Shown here: positions 16,842 to 27,200 of the stretch, piece after piece
How positions within the stretch are numbered: position 1 is the first letter of the stretch
Layout: the number at the start of each line of letters is the position of its first letter
Source of the DNA: Pseudovibrio ascidiaceicola
GTDB taxonomy: Bacteria; Pseudomonadota; Alphaproteobacteria; Rhizobiales; Stappiaceae
Direction: 5' to 3'
Assembly: GCF_900114245.1 (NCBI RefSeq)
Contig: NZ_FOSK01000015.1
Coordinates: forward strand, 80,974-144,973
DNA length: 64,000 bases
Notes under the pieces: model-generated
The model's input: only the letters and a program-made list of their open reading frames with translations
Told to the model about the DNA's origin: nothing
Database searches by the model: none
Translations under genes and position numbers: made by a program

Positions 16842-17684
16842 CTAGTGCGTCGTGGTTACAAGGTCAGCCCCAAACCATTTCTTGGAAAGCTCAACCAATG
16901 TGCCGTCAGCCCGCATTTCTTCAATGATTTCGCCAACCTTTTTGGAAAAATCAGGGTCATCACGAGACGTCACAACCGCCAGAGGCTCAAAGAACACCGC
17001 CTCTCCCAGAATACGGATCGGATAGTTCGCCTTGATTGCTTCCAGAATGGTTGGGACCGACGTGATGCCAGCATCTAGGCGCTTGCCATCTCCCAGACGC
17101 AGATCATCCAGTACGTTGCTATCAGCCTCATAGGTGCGGACTTCACCCGGTGTCACCGCAAACTCAAAAGCAGGCGAATAAGCCGGGTCCAACTTCAACT
17201 CGTGCTGAAGATAATACTCAAAGGTGGACCCTGTGCTGGCGCCAATGCGCTTGCCGTTTAGCTCCGAAACTGTTTCATAAGACGCGTCCTTGTGCACGTA
17301 AAACGCGGCAGGCGTGTAATAGTAAACCGCTGGAAAATCGAGCACTTTCGCGCGGGCAGGTGTTGGCGTCATGGAACCGATGGACATCTCCCAGCGTCCG
17401 CCCCACTTGCCGGATGTAATGGCCTCCCAAGCCGGGTTCAGGAACTCCGCCTTAGCGCCCATGCGTTTGGCGACTTCCTTTGAAACATCAATGTCATAAC
17501 CTTCAAACACACCATCAGCATTCAGGAACGAAGCTGGCGGATACCCCGAGTTGGTGGCGACACGGATCACCTTACTCTCCATGACGCGGTCCATCACCTC
17601 GCCAGAGAATGCAGGTTGAGATAGGGCCAGAAAAGACACGCTGACAACTGAGCCAATACTCGCGATTGATTTAATAATATTCAT
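16842..17684 (-). CDS. periplasmic amino acid-binding protein of ABC transporter
   Basis: A 280-residue solute-binding protein of family 3, with signal peptide (residues 1-27) and the motifs KVIRVATNSGYPPASFLNADG, GYDIDVSKEVAKRMG and SIGSMTPTPARAKVLDFPAVYYYTPAAFYV. It binds a polar amino acid or similar small amine in the periplasm and delivers it to the permease encoded directly downstream. GGAGGGG precedes the ATG closely. The ligand cannot be told; the ATPase partner must be encoded elsewhere. Confidence 0.9.
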   Translation of the reverse strand: MNIIKSIASIGSVVSVSFLALSQPAFSGEVMDRVMESKVIRVATNSGYPPASFLNADGVFEGYDIDVSKEVAKRMGAKAEFLNPAWEAITSGKWGGRWEMSIGSMTPTPARAKVLDFPAVYYYTPAAFYVHKDASYETVSELNGKRIGASTGSTFEYYLQHELKLDPAYSPAFEFAVTPGEVRTYEADSNVLDDLRLGDGKRLDAGITSVPTILEAIKANYPIRILGEAVFFEPLAVVTSRDDPDFSKKVGEIIEEMRADGTLVELSKKWFGADLVTTTH

Positions 17685-17891
17685 TCACCCCTCCAAATAA
17701 TAATATTATCCGGGTGATCCTAGGCAACAGAACCAAGGTAAACAAGAGATTCTCATTTATTCATATATGAATATAACTCAGTTTCACTGAGTGAAATCTA
17801 TACGTCTAATCTATTTATTCTTCGAACCACCACGTTATTGAAGGAAGAGTGCGATGTCTTGTAATAGTCATCGCACATACATCTTCATCTA

Positions 17892-18818
17892 TCAGTACTG
17901 GACAATGCCGCCTTCTGAGATGACATCAAGATCCACTTCATGCCTCTCCATCGCTTGCACCAGTTTCCAGATCGGTTCCAGGAACAACCCAAATGTGGAG
18001 TGGTGAATAGGCAGGATGCGTTTCGGTCTCAGACGATCAACCATCTTCACAACATCTGCGGCGTCCATGCTGATTTTCCCCAGAGCGCCCGTCGCGCCTA
18101 CCCCGCCAACATGCGGCACAAGAACATCAATGGAACCAAGGGCTTGGACTTCGTCCACCACACCATCAACCGGGAAGGTATCGCCAGTCCAATACATAGT
18201 CCTGCGATATTCTCCGGCCACGAATTCAAAGAAGTACCCGTTGCCTGGCCCAAGAACTTTCAGGATCTCCGCGTTTTCCGAGTGCTCGGCGGGCACTGCT
18301 GTGATGGTGATCTGACCGGACTTGGTCGGAAACACCACCTGCTTGCCCCATGGCAAAGTGGAGATATTAGAAAACCCCTTCTTTGCAAGCACTTGCTTGT
18401 CATGTTCTGTCGCAATCATCGGCATATCAGAAGCAATTTTCGCCTGCGCTGCTGCATCAAAATGGTCAGGATGCGAATGGCTGATCAGTGTTGCAGTCAC
18501 AGCTCCAAGATCAAACGCAGGCAATGTGCCAAAACGTGGTTGCGGTTTGATGTTGGGTCCTTTGGCAAGATCAAACATCTCATTTGGGTTCGGCATCACA
18601 ATCGCCTGCTCCCCAATGCCAAAGGCGGGATCAGTGAGGAATGTTACCCCATCAAAACTGATCAGCATCGTTGCCCCGCCAAGCCATTGGATTTGCAATG
18701 CTTCCTCTGGCATACTGCTCGCTTTTGCATGGGTTTTTGCCTGCGCCAGTACGGGTAAACCAACGGCAGAAACCAACGCTGTTGTTCCGCTTAAACCTAG
18801 AAAATTCCGTCTGTTCAT
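17892..18818 (-). CDS. exported metallo-beta-lactamase-fold hydrolase (UlaG-like)
   Basis: A 308-residue protein with a Tat-type signal (MNRRNFLGLSGTTALVSAVG) followed by a metallo-hydrolase domain. SHSHPDHFD is the metal-binding HxHxDH motif, with later ligands in AVPAEHSE, YWTGDT and LPIHHSTFG. Relatives include UlaG-type lactonases and NAPE-PLD-like phosphodiesterases, so the substrate is open. The ATG at 18818 gives the twin-arginine signal and has a good ribosome-binding site. It is divergent from a LysR gene, its likely regulator. Confidence 0.85.
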   Translation of the reverse strand: MNRRNFLGLSGTTALVSAVGLPVLAQAKTHAKASSMPEEALQIQWLGGATMLISFDGVTFLTDPAFGIGEQAIVMPNPNEMFDLAKGPNIKPQPRFGTLPAFDLGAVTATLISHSHPDHFDAAAQAKIASDMPMIATEHDKQVLAKKGFSNISTLPWGKQVVFPTKSGQITITAVPAEHSENAEILKVLGPGNGYFFEFVAGEYRRTMYWTGDTFPVDGVVDEVQALGSIDVLVPHVGGVGATGALGKISMDAADVVKMVDRLRPKRILPIHHSTFGLFLEPIWKLVQAMERHEVDLDVISEGGIVQY

Positions 18819-18915
18819 GATGTCACCTATCTCCGTAAGAAGCATAGGGCTAGCAAACTCTGATCGGCTGGAGTATTCAGATAATACTGTCATCATTATA
18901 CGATATAGCTGCACA

Positions 18916-19761
18916 ATGACGAACATCACCCAATTGCAAACCTTCATTGATGTTGCTCGCCTGAACTCCTTCGCAGAGGCTGCAACGTACCAGAATATCC
19001 CCCGTTCAACGGTCACGGCTCGCGTGCAAGCGTTGGAGGAACGGCTCGGCGTGCAACTGCTTCACCGCACCACCCGGCGGGTTTCTTTGACGCTGGAGGG
19101 TGAACGGTTTTTGCAGCAGTGCGAGCCAGCCTTGGAGGCACTTCTACAAGCTGAAAGCGACCTGTTAGAGAAAGACGAACTCTCTGGAAACATTCGCCTT
19201 TCCGTTCCTACAGACTACCCGGTAGAAACGCTGGAAACCCTGCTGAGCAGCTTTAGCGAGCTGCACCCCAAAGTCTCGTTTTACGTTGATATGAGCGATA
19301 ATCCAGTGGATCTTGTGGCAGATCATTTCGATCTCGCGATCCGCGCACGTCATCCGGGAGAAGAAACTCTGATCACGCAGCGCTACACTTATGACCCTGT
19401 CGGTCTGTTCTCTCGCAAACCGCATGAGCTCATCACAGAAGACAACATAAGTTCTTTTGCTCTCAGAGATCCGGGAGGTTTCCTAGCTGAATTCTCGACA
19501 CGTAAATCAGCCTCTCACACGATCGAGACCAAGAACTTCCGTTTGACCAAACAACTCGCGTTATCAATGGATTGCCTTGCTGTGCTGCCGATCTCGCTTT
19601 GTGAGCAAGAGGTAGGGCAAGGCCGTTTGCATTTGTTAAAAACCACTCTGCAAATCCCTCAGGTACCGCTTTACATTGTGACCCCTGCAAGAAAGCACAG
19701 ACCGAAACGCACGCGTGCTTTTATCCAACACATCGTCGAGAGCGCAAAAGCCCGTCGGTAA
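18916..19761 (+). CDS. LysR-family transcription regulator
   Basis: A 281-residue LysR regulator of the CrgA-like group: N-terminal winged helix ITQLQTFIDVARLNSFAEAA with STVTARVQALEERLGVQLLHRTTRRVSLT, then an effector-binding domain starting NIRLSVPTDYP. The ATG at 18916 is chosen because the helix-turn-helix begins right after it; a much longer upstream frame only covers the divergent gene. It is 97 bases from the divergent metallo-hydrolase gene, which it probably controls. Confidence 0.88.
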   Translation: MTNITQLQTFIDVARLNSFAEAATYQNIPRSTVTARVQALEERLGVQLLHRTTRRVSLTLEGERFLQQCEPALEALLQAESDLLEKDELSGNIRLSVPTDYPVETLETLLSSFSELHPKVSFYVDMSDNPVDLVADHFDLAIRARHPGEETLITQRYTYDPVGLFSRKPHELITEDNISSFALRDPGGFLAEFSTRKSASHTIETKNFRLTKQLALSMDCLAVLPISLCEQEVGQGRLHLLKTTLQIPQVPLYIVTPARKHRPKRTRAFIQHIVESAKARR

Positions 19762-19846
19762 GACCAAATGGCTTATGGGCGCAGGCCGAGCATTTCGTTA
19801 GTATCCCCGCAGATTTTGAGTGATCGATTGCATTGGACGAGAGAGT

Positions 19847-20632
19847 ATGGCGCAGGAAACCCTTTTAAAAGAACGGCTTGATGGTGTTTTGAGAATTACA
19901 CTCAACCGCCCGGACAAACTCAATGCTCTCTCACCAGAGATGCGTCAGGACTTGCTGACCGCGCTGAATGAAGCCCACACCAACCCTGAAGTGCGCACGG
20001 TTATCCTCACAGGCTCTGGCCGCGCTTTTTGTACCGGACAGGACCTCAACGACATTCTGCCCGACAGCGCTGGAGAGAAGCCTGATCTGGGTGATGTTCT
20101 AACCCAGCATTACAGCCCGATTATTCATGCGATCCGCCAGATGGAAAAGCCAGTTTTGTGTGCTGTGAACGGTGTTGCCACAGGTGCTGGCGCAGGTCTC
20201 GCCTTTGCCTGCGACATGGTTTTCGCAGCTAAGAGCGCAAAATTCATACATGCTTTCAGCAAGTTAGGCCTTGTACCCGGAGCTGGCGCCTCCTTCCACT
20301 TGCCGCGGATGGTGGGCGAGGTGCGGGCGAAAGGGCTGATGCTGACAGGCATGCCGCTGACAGCAGACCGCGCAGCGGATTGGGGCCTGATCTGGGAAGC
20401 CATTGAAGATGACCTACTTCAGGGCGAGGTACTAGATATTGCAACTAAACTTGCAAAAGGCCCAACATCGGCTTATGCCATGACCAAGCACCTCATTCAT
20501 GCATCAGCTGATAGCACGTTGGAAGACCAGCTTGTGCGGGAAGCGGAGATGCAGCGAAGGGCTGGAAATTCGGAGAACCATGCCGAAGGCCTGAACGCGT
20601 TTCTTGAAAAGCGCTCACCTATTTTCAAATAG
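19847..20632 (+). CDS. enoyl-CoA hydratase/isomerase family protein (PaaG-like)
   Basis: A 261-residue crotonase-fold protein acting on acyl-CoA thioesters. The oxyanion-hole segments GSGRAFCTGQDLND and AVNGVATGAGAGLAFACDMVFA are intact. It is closest in pattern to PaaG, the ring epoxide isomerase of phenylacetate breakdown, but the usual acidic residue in the I-P-D-S/A-G motif is glycine here (VPGAGAS), so the chemistry may differ. The gene heads a short run with two VOC proteins; no other paa gene is near. Confidence 0.82.
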   Translation: MAQETLLKERLDGVLRITLNRPDKLNALSPEMRQDLLTALNEAHTNPEVRTVILTGSGRAFCTGQDLNDILPDSAGEKPDLGDVLTQHYSPIIHAIRQMEKPVLCAVNGVATGAGAGLAFACDMVFAAKSAKFIHAFSKLGLVPGAGASFHLPRMVGEVRAKGLMLTGMPLTADRAADWGLIWEAIEDDLLQGEVLDIATKLAKGPTSAYAMTKHLIHASADSTLEDQLVREAEMQRRAGNSENHAEGLNAFLEKRSPIFK

Positions 20633-20692
20633 CGCTCGCTTCCCTCTCGGATGGTTGCGGCGCGTCCCAAAACCATAATTGAGGAGAAATCT

Positions 20693-21058
20693 ATGAGTAT
20701 CATTGCGCTCGATCACGTCCAGATGACCATGCCAGTGGATGAGGAAGAAGCAGCTCGGGCCTTCTTCATTGGACTGCTCGGTTTCACCGAAGTTGAAAAG
20801 CCTGTGTCTTTGCAAGGCCGTGGCGGGGCCTGGTTCACCGCTGGCAGCGTTAATCTGCATGTTGGCGCGGAAGAACCATTCAGCCCAAACAAGAAAGCCC
20901 ATCCTGCCTTTCTGCTTGATAACCTTCAGGAAACCGTCGACCGCCTTGCCGCTGCAGGCGCTGTTTTGAAAGATGATAAGCCTTTGCCGGGCTACATCAG
21001 AAAGTTCACAGAAGACCCGTTTGGCAACCGCATAGAGCTGATGCAGAAGGTAGCCTGA
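20693..21058 (+). CDS. VOC/glyoxalase-fold protein
   Basis: A 121-residue protein of the vicinal oxygen chelate fold. The pattern starts with ALDHVQMTMPV (first metal histidine) and ends with TEDPFGNRIELMQ (metal glutamate), with VNLHV in the middle. These proteins include glyoxalases, dioxygenases and antibiotic-binding proteins; nothing identifies the substrate. GAGGAG precedes the ATG. A paralogue follows 160 bases downstream. Confidence 0.82.
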   Translation: MSIIALDHVQMTMPVDEEEAARAFFIGLLGFTEVEKPVSLQGRGGAWFTAGSVNLHVGAEEPFSPNKKAHPAFLLDNLQETVDRLAAAGAVLKDDKPLPGYIRKFTEDPFGNRIELMQKVA

Positions 21059-21217
21059 CTTGCTGGTGCTACTGGCTGAAATAGCATTCAAATTTCAGCT
21101 TTAGACATTGATAAATAAACGGAAAATCTTCGAGTTTTCGAAAACCTCACGATATCCTGTGTGTGTTAGAGGATGAGTTAATCAAGCAAGCTCACCTCGA
21201 CACAGGAGCCACCGCAA

Positions 21218-21619
21218 ATGACTATTCTCAGTTTGCAGCACTTCAACCTTCCAATCGCCCCTGACGGGGATAAGCTCGCGCGTGAGTTTTATGTAGACTT
21301 GCTGGGCTTTGAAGAGATTGAGCGACCTGAGAGCATACGGCACCGTTCAGGTGGTTGGTTTTCCGTGGGTTCTGTCAATTTGCACCTGACCGTGCAAGAC
21401 CCGTTCGTCGCCAACAAGGTGGGGCATCCGGCTTTCGTGGTGGATGATATCATCAAACTCACACAGCACCTGCGGGATGCGGGCTATGAGGTTTCAGAGG
21501 ACCCGACCTTCATTGGCTTCCTGAGAAGAACCACCTATGACCCCTTCGGCAACCGCGTTGAACTGATGCAGCCCGAAGACATGGTGCAGCCCGAAGACAT
21601 GGTGCAGCACAAGCTATAG
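21218..21619 (+). CDS. VOC/glyoxalase-fold protein, paralogue of the previous gene
   Basis: A 133-residue VOC protein clearly homologous to the preceding one: LQHFNLPIAPDGDKLAREFYVDLLGFEEIERPE, GGWFSVGSVNLHL and TYDPFGNRVELMQ line up with it, so the pair arose by tandem duplication. The C-terminus carries an extra duplicated hexapeptide (QPEDMV twice) encoded by an 18-base tandem repeat. Its end overlaps the convergent gene by six bases. Substrate unknown. Confidence 0.82.
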   Translation: MTILSLQHFNLPIAPDGDKLAREFYVDLLGFEEIERPESIRHRSGGWFSVGSVNLHLTVQDPFVANKVGHPAFVVDDIIKLTQHLRDAGYEVSEDPTFIGFLRRTTYDPFGNRVELMQPEDMVQPEDMVQHKL

Positions 21620-22828
21620 CTTTTTCAGCTCCTGAAGCAGTGCGTTGGTAAGGCCAAGCAGCTTGCCCTCCGGCAGAATATCATCGTGGTTCCACGTCAG
21701 CGCGACTTGCCAGTGTGTTCCATTCAAACCTATGAGATCATAAGTAAAATTCAGAACACCGATCTCGCTGCCAGCCTTGAATGCAATGCGTTGCCAATCC
21801 GTCTTTTCCGCGAGGCCAGGGTTGAATTGCATCGCCTTGTCATCAGCAATTTCGCCAATCACATCACAAAGTTCTTCTGCGCTTGCATACCATTCCACTC
21901 CGGTGAGGTATGGGTCTGCCACATCTTCAATCGCCGGTAGCGGACGTTCCTCGATTTTCTCCAGAATTTTCCGCCGCTTAGCAACATCCGCCTGACCGTA
22001 TTTATCAGCAAGAGCACGATCCGCCTTGAGTTGATAGAACTGGCGAGATGTTAGAAATGGCGCCCGTTCTTCGCGTGTTTCCAGTGCCTTAGTGCCGATG
22101 AGGTTAAGAACAACATCCGCAGCTGAGTTATCAGAGGCTGCCATCATGTGCTGCGCGAGCACCTGTAAGGTCACCAGCCCTCCACTCATTTTGGCGTAAA
22201 GGCTGCTAACTGGATGAGATTCCAGATCTTTCTCAAGCCGAACCTTCTGGTTCCACTTCAGTTCGCCGCTCTTTACGCGTCGCACCAGTTCCTGCATCAC
22301 AAACAGCTTGTAAGCCGGACCAATCGCCAGTGGCTGATCTGCATTTTTGCTGAAAATTTCTACGCCATCTTTGCGAATGAGGAGGCTGGAGGTTCCGACA
22401 ATCTCTTGCATCAAAGACAAGCACTCATCAAGATCTTCAACCTGATATAGCGCAGGCCTTATGAATAAGCCTTTGATTTTGCCAGACCTTTCCCGCTCCA
22501 ACAGCACGACGATCTTAAAGTGCGTTGTTTTGACGAGAAATGCGTTTTTTTGCGTTTCTTTGCTGATTTCTTGCGCTGCTCCGTAAGCGGCGAGCGCATC
22601 TTCCAAAGACCGCTTCAGCCCCTGCTCTCCGACCAGCGAAAGGAAGCCAGCCGTGAACATGGACAGGTCTTCTCCATTGCCATTCCAGAGCTGAAAGAGG
22701 AGATCCATGTCAGACGTGTTGCGCAAGGCAATCATCTCAGGCGTGATCCGTTTGGCGGGGGAGAGGTTCTCCAGCGCATCCTTTATGCTCAGGATAGGGT
22801 CAAGAAACATCTCTTTCAGGGTGCGCAT
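21614..22828 (-). CDS. beta-lactamase class A-fold protein lacking the catalytic serine
   Basis: A 404-residue protein with an N-terminal domain of about 130 residues (NTF2/DUF3887-like at best) and a C-terminal class A serine hydrolase fold. Around the active site PLAIGPAYKLFV stands where homologues have G-S-x-x-K: the serine codon position is CCG (Pro171), one base from TCG. The second motif ASDNSAAD is intact and the third reads KAGSE. It is therefore probably not a working beta-lactamase, but may bind a peptide or sugar. No signal peptide is seen. Confidence 0.75.
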   Translation of the reverse strand: MRTLKEMFLDPILSIKDALENLSPAKRITPEMIALRNTSDMDLLFQLWNGNGEDLSMFTAGFLSLVGEQGLKRSLEDALAAYGAAQEISKETQKNAFLVKTTHFKIVVLLERERSGKIKGLFIRPALYQVEDLDECLSLMQEIVGTSSLLIRKDGVEIFSKNADQPLAIGPAYKLFVMQELVRRVKSGELKWNQKVRLEKDLESHPVSSLYAKMSGGLVTLQVLAQHMMAASDNSAADVVLNLIGTKALETREERAPFLTSRQFYQLKADRALADKYGQADVAKRRKILEKIEERPLPAIEDVADPYLTGVEWYASAEELCDVIGEIADDKAMQFNPGLAEKTDWQRIAFKAGSEIGVLNFTYDLIGLNGTHWQVALTWNHDDILPEGKLLGLTNALLQELKKL

Positions 22829-23090
22829 TTCAAATCGCCTCAGGTCAGCCAGCTGGGAATCGTCCCTCTTCTCTTAAAGAGAGCGCATGAGATTGGCAAA
22901 GCCTGTCTTCTTTCTTTAGCAAAAAGCCACAGTTGGGCAACCTGAGAGGCGGATACTTAGTCGCCTCAGAACAAATCATACCTCGCTCTATAACCAAGCA
23001 GATCTGCCAGAATAAACCGGGCTCGGAAGCTGTTAGGTTTGGCCCGCATGCCCTTTCGCAGATTCCCGAGCATTCCAAGAGGTTGGTATT

Positions 23091-24182
23091 GTGGAGATCA
23101 GTGTCGTTCTTCCGGTTCACAATTGCGGCAAATATCTGCTGCCCGCATTGCAGAGCCTAAAGTACCAGAGCTTCCCTCATTTCGAAGTGCTGATGATCAA
23201 TGACCACTCCTCTGATGGATCAGAGGACGTGTGTGCAGACATTGCCACTGTCGATGACCGGTTCAAGCTGCTGCATTCCCCTCATTTCGGAATGGCTGGC
23301 GCCCTGAATTTTGGCATCACACAGGCCAGTGGAGTTTATATAGCCCGTATGGATGGCGATGATCTGTGCAGACCAGAGCGGTTTGCCAAGCAGATTGAGT
23401 TTTTGAAAGAAAACCCCGACATCTCATTCCTTGGCACCTTTGCCGACCACATCAACGACCATGATAAAGTCACAGGATCCTTTGAGTTCCCCGAGGATGA
23501 TTTCGAGATCAAAGCGCAATTGGATCGCGGCCAGAACACTTTCGTGCACCCATCCATGATGATGCGTCGCCGTGCGCTTGTGGAGCTTGGAGGCTATCGC
23601 GAGATCTTCAGCATCTGTCAGGACTATGACCTCTGGTTAAGGGCACAGGACAGATACTCCTTTGCCAACCTGCCAGAACGGCTTGTTGCCTATCGCGGTT
23701 TTCCGGACAAGCGTGATCTGACCAACAGATTCTGGAAGCATTTTTACATCACACGCCTTGCAGAGATCAGCGTGCAGCAACGCCGCGCCGGGCATCGTGA
23801 CCCGGTGGACCAGATGGTAGATGAATTTGATCTGGAAGCCATAGATGAACGCCTTGTTCGCGAGCGCCTCATCTCCGCAAGGCAAGACTATTACTGTAAC
23901 AAAAAGGCCTTCGTGGATCGTAAGCCATTGAACTCCATGGATATCGATCAGGTTAAAGCCTTCCTGCTCAACAACAAGGAAAAGTTCAACAAAAAAGCCC
24001 TGGGCCATGCCTTCGGGCTTCTGTTTGATCAGGCCATGCGGATTGAAGACACCGAGAGCGCAGAGATTCTCTACAAACTCCAACACGAAATCTCAAAGAG
24101 CAGGCACCTCAAGTCCCTGCTCTCCAAACCCAACAAATTCGTCAAATATGCATTAAGGAAGCGACTGGAGGAAGAGGCGTAG
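23091..24182 (+). CDS. family 2 glycosyltransferase
   Basis: A 363-residue GT-A fold glycosyltransferase: ISVVLPVHNCGKYLLPALQSL at the N-terminus, DHSSDGSEDV, and the metal and sugar nucleotide motif ARMDGDDLCRPERF (residues about 83-96). The catalytic domain ends near residue 230; the rest is helical and charged. It transfers a sugar from a nucleotide donor, perhaps to surface polysaccharide. A GTG start with AAGAGG upstream is used. The next gene is convergent, so it seems to stand alone. Confidence 0.85.
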   Translation: MEISVVLPVHNCGKYLLPALQSLKYQSFPHFEVLMINDHSSDGSEDVCADIATVDDRFKLLHSPHFGMAGALNFGITQASGVYIARMDGDDLCRPERFAKQIEFLKENPDISFLGTFADHINDHDKVTGSFEFPEDDFEIKAQLDRGQNTFVHPSMMMRRRALVELGGYREIFSICQDYDLWLRAQDRYSFANLPERLVAYRGFPDKRDLTNRFWKHFYITRLAEISVQQRRAGHRDPVDQMVDEFDLEAIDERLVRERLISARQDYYCNKKAFVDRKPLNSMDIDQVKAFLLNNKEKFNKKALGHAFGLLFDQAMRIEDTESAEILYKLQHEISKSRHLKSLLSKPNKFVKYALRKRLEEEA

Positions 24183-24197
24183 TAAGTTACGCCTCTT
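24172..24197. terminator. bidirectional hairpin between the glycosyltransferase and coiled-coil genes
   Basis: AAGAGGCGTA pairs perfectly with TACGCCTCTT around a six-base loop; it includes the glycosyltransferase stop codon and lies 15 bases beyond the convergent gene. Confidence 0.65.
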
Positions 24198-24211
24198 GGT
24201 GGGTTAAACGG

Positions 24212-27200
24212 TTACTTCTTCTTACCGCCTTTGGGTTCGACATCATCGCCGAAGAAGTCCTTTTTCTTCTTTTTGCCGAGTGCGGCTTTCGCCTTTTCAG
24301 ATCTGGTTTTTGGATACTCATCTTCCATCTTCAAAGCGGCTGCCTTGATCTTAGGAATAAGCGCCCAGGCTTCTTCAATCTTTTGGTCACGATGGAGCTG
24401 GCCAATCTCTACAATGAGTGCCTTAAATGCTTCTCTATTGTTAAAATACTGTTTAAGCGGCGCTCTTTCATTCGCTAGCTTCTGCTCTTCTTTTGCACTT
24501 TGAGCAATTTCTTTCGCTAGCTTCTGCTTTTCTTTTGCACTTTGAGCACTTTCCTTTGCCAGCTTTTGCTTTGTTATAACATTCTCGATCGCTTTCTCTC
24601 TATGACCTAGGTCAGCTTCAGCTGGCTCAAACTTTTTGTTTAAGCTAACCATAAGTTCGCAAGCCTTGTAGACAATCTGTTCCATATCCCAGATTTCTTT
24701 CTTAATGGCCTTGGCTTGCTTTTCTTCTTCACTCAGATGCTCATCAGAGTGTGCACGGCGTTCTGCTTCAGCAGCAGCCTGACGCTGTTGCATGGCAGCC
24801 AACTCGTCTTCGAAAGTTCCCTTCTTCTTCTTCCCAAGTGCCGCCTTAACTTTCTCGCCTCTTGACTTCGGAAAGCCACCTTCCATTTTCTGAACGGCCG
24901 CTTGCAGGAGTGGAATGAGGTCTCGAATTGGCTTGATATCTCCATCACCGATACACTTAGATATATCAGCTAAAAGCTTCCTCACTTCCGCAGCATCAAG
25001 AACAAATGCATTACGTTGTGACCGGGTTTTCAGATTCTGTTCTCTGGCCTCCAGATCAGCAAGCGATTGCTTAGCCATATCCATAATATGTCTAAAACCA
25101 GCCACTTCCTGTCGCGTCACTTCTGCTTGTGCGAGAGAATTATCAAGGCTATCGAAGTAGACCTCGACCTTTTCCAGCTCAGCTTCCCCCTTAGCATCCT
25201 CATCTCTGTAGTAGAAGTTTGAGGCTGTTAGCAGGCATTCCTTAAGATTGGCGATGGTGCCTTTGTAGAACGCTTTCTCACCTGCATCCTCGAACCGGCC
25301 AGACTTGTCCTCATACTTGGTAATCTCAGGATTGTAGGCTCTGATACGCTCCAGAAGGTCAGACTTCGCATTGAGTTCGCCTTCAATTGCATCAGTACCT
25401 TTCAGCTGCTCCATCTGCTCTCTGGCAGCCTGGAAGATGTTGTCCATGTCATCCAGGTCCTGATCAATAGCACGAAGGGCATTCTCGACGACCTTCCTGT
25501 CCATATTGCCAAGCTCAATGAGCCCTACGTTGAACATTTCGGAGTGTTCTTCGGCATCAGCATGGGTGTTCGCAAAATCCGTGTAGTGACCTTCCACATC
25601 GGGGTTCTCACGAGCCCACTTTTCAATCTGCTTCAACTGACCAAACTTGTCACGCACGGCCTGTTGTAATTCTGCCATACGGCCTGAAGCATCATTTTGC
25701 ACACCACCTTCTCCGGCATCCGGCATGCCAAGCAAGGCACGCATTTTGCCAAGCGCAACTTCAACACCAGCCAGCAGATCTTCAGCCCCCTTCTTATCCT
25801 GATTGGACAGAACAACCTGATCCTGTGTGATAAGAGTAAAGGCCTCGTTGTTTGCCTTGTAAAACTCAGCAAATTCCTTGGGCTTTTTCTTAAGCTCTTC
25901 TTTGCGAGCCGCAAGATTGGCAAAAACGCTTTTAATGTTCTTGAGACGGAACTTCACGTCCGCACCAATACGTTGGATCTCAGCTGCCGCAGCATCAAAC
26001 GCGTCCTGCATGTCGGCAATTTGGCTATTGAGTGCGTTCACCGCAGCAATGCTTACTGAGGTTTTTTTATCAGCCATAGCCACATTGAGCGCTTCAAGTG
26101 CTTTAGCCGCTAAGGTACGGGCTTGATCAAAGCCGCCAAGATCAACGCTCCATGCTTCAACCTCAGGCCGACGTTTCGCCAGATCCTGTAGTTTTCCAGT
26201 AGCTTCTTTCGCTTTGATGTTGATACCGGAAATGTCGTTATTGCGGATTTCCTGAGCTTTCGCGAAGAGTTGCTGCATCTGCACCAAACTGAACTTAGCT
26301 TGGGATACGTGTTGCTGAAGTTGCTCGCAATGCGCCTCTTTGTCTTCTCTCTTCTCCAGCGAACAGGCCAAACCGTCCTCATAACTTGACAAGGCGCCTT
26401 GATAGAGGGTGTCAAACTCTGGTCCATTCACATGCTGACAAATAGGACGCCAATTCGCATTGCTTGTATTGATAGCTGTCTTCAGACTTTCCAGATCTCC
26501 CCTCAACCGTGCCAGACGGTTCTCAAGCACATCACCTGCTGTTTCCTTCTCAGCGGAGATGATTTCATCTGTTTCAGCATCATTATGCCCTTGCGCGGTC
26601 AGACTGATTTTCTTCATGCGCATGTGCATGGTTCGGCTAGTCTCAATCAAACTATCAATCTTGGGCAGGGCTTTTTTTACATCTGAATCAAGCCAGAGAT
26701 CCGTCGCCATTTTGTGCCCACCAGCCGCCGCATTCTTTGCAACCTGATAGGCATCTTCAAACTCAGTCACAGACTTTTTGGACCAACCTGTCTTGTCTTG
26801 TTTGTGGTCTTCTTCCAGCTTCTGTTGTAAGGCGAAGATTGCATCTTGCCGTTCCGCAAGTGCGATCTCCTCTCCAAACACATCATCGAGGAAATCAACG
26901 TCCTCCATTGCATGCGCACCCTTTGAAACCAGCCCGAACTCCACCTCATCCGCAGTGGCTTTCTTCGCAGTTTTGGCGTTCTTAGGCTCTTCAAAACACT
27001 TAGGCATGTTGCTGATGGCAGCCTTCATCTGTTCGATGGCTGTCTTGGCATCCGCAATACTGTTTTCAGAGATGAGTAGCTTGGCTTCCTGCCCCAGCGT
27101 CTCCACCATGGTCTGATAGCTCAGCAGGTCAGAGAGCTGTTCTTCATAGGGGATCTTATTACGCTGTTTATAATAGGTACCGGCTTCTTTAAGCAAATCA

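Noticed and set aside
18322..18915. Long upstream extension of the LysR gene
   Set aside because: The extension only reads through the divergent metallo-hydrolase gene; the helix-turn-helix starts right at the ATG at 18916.
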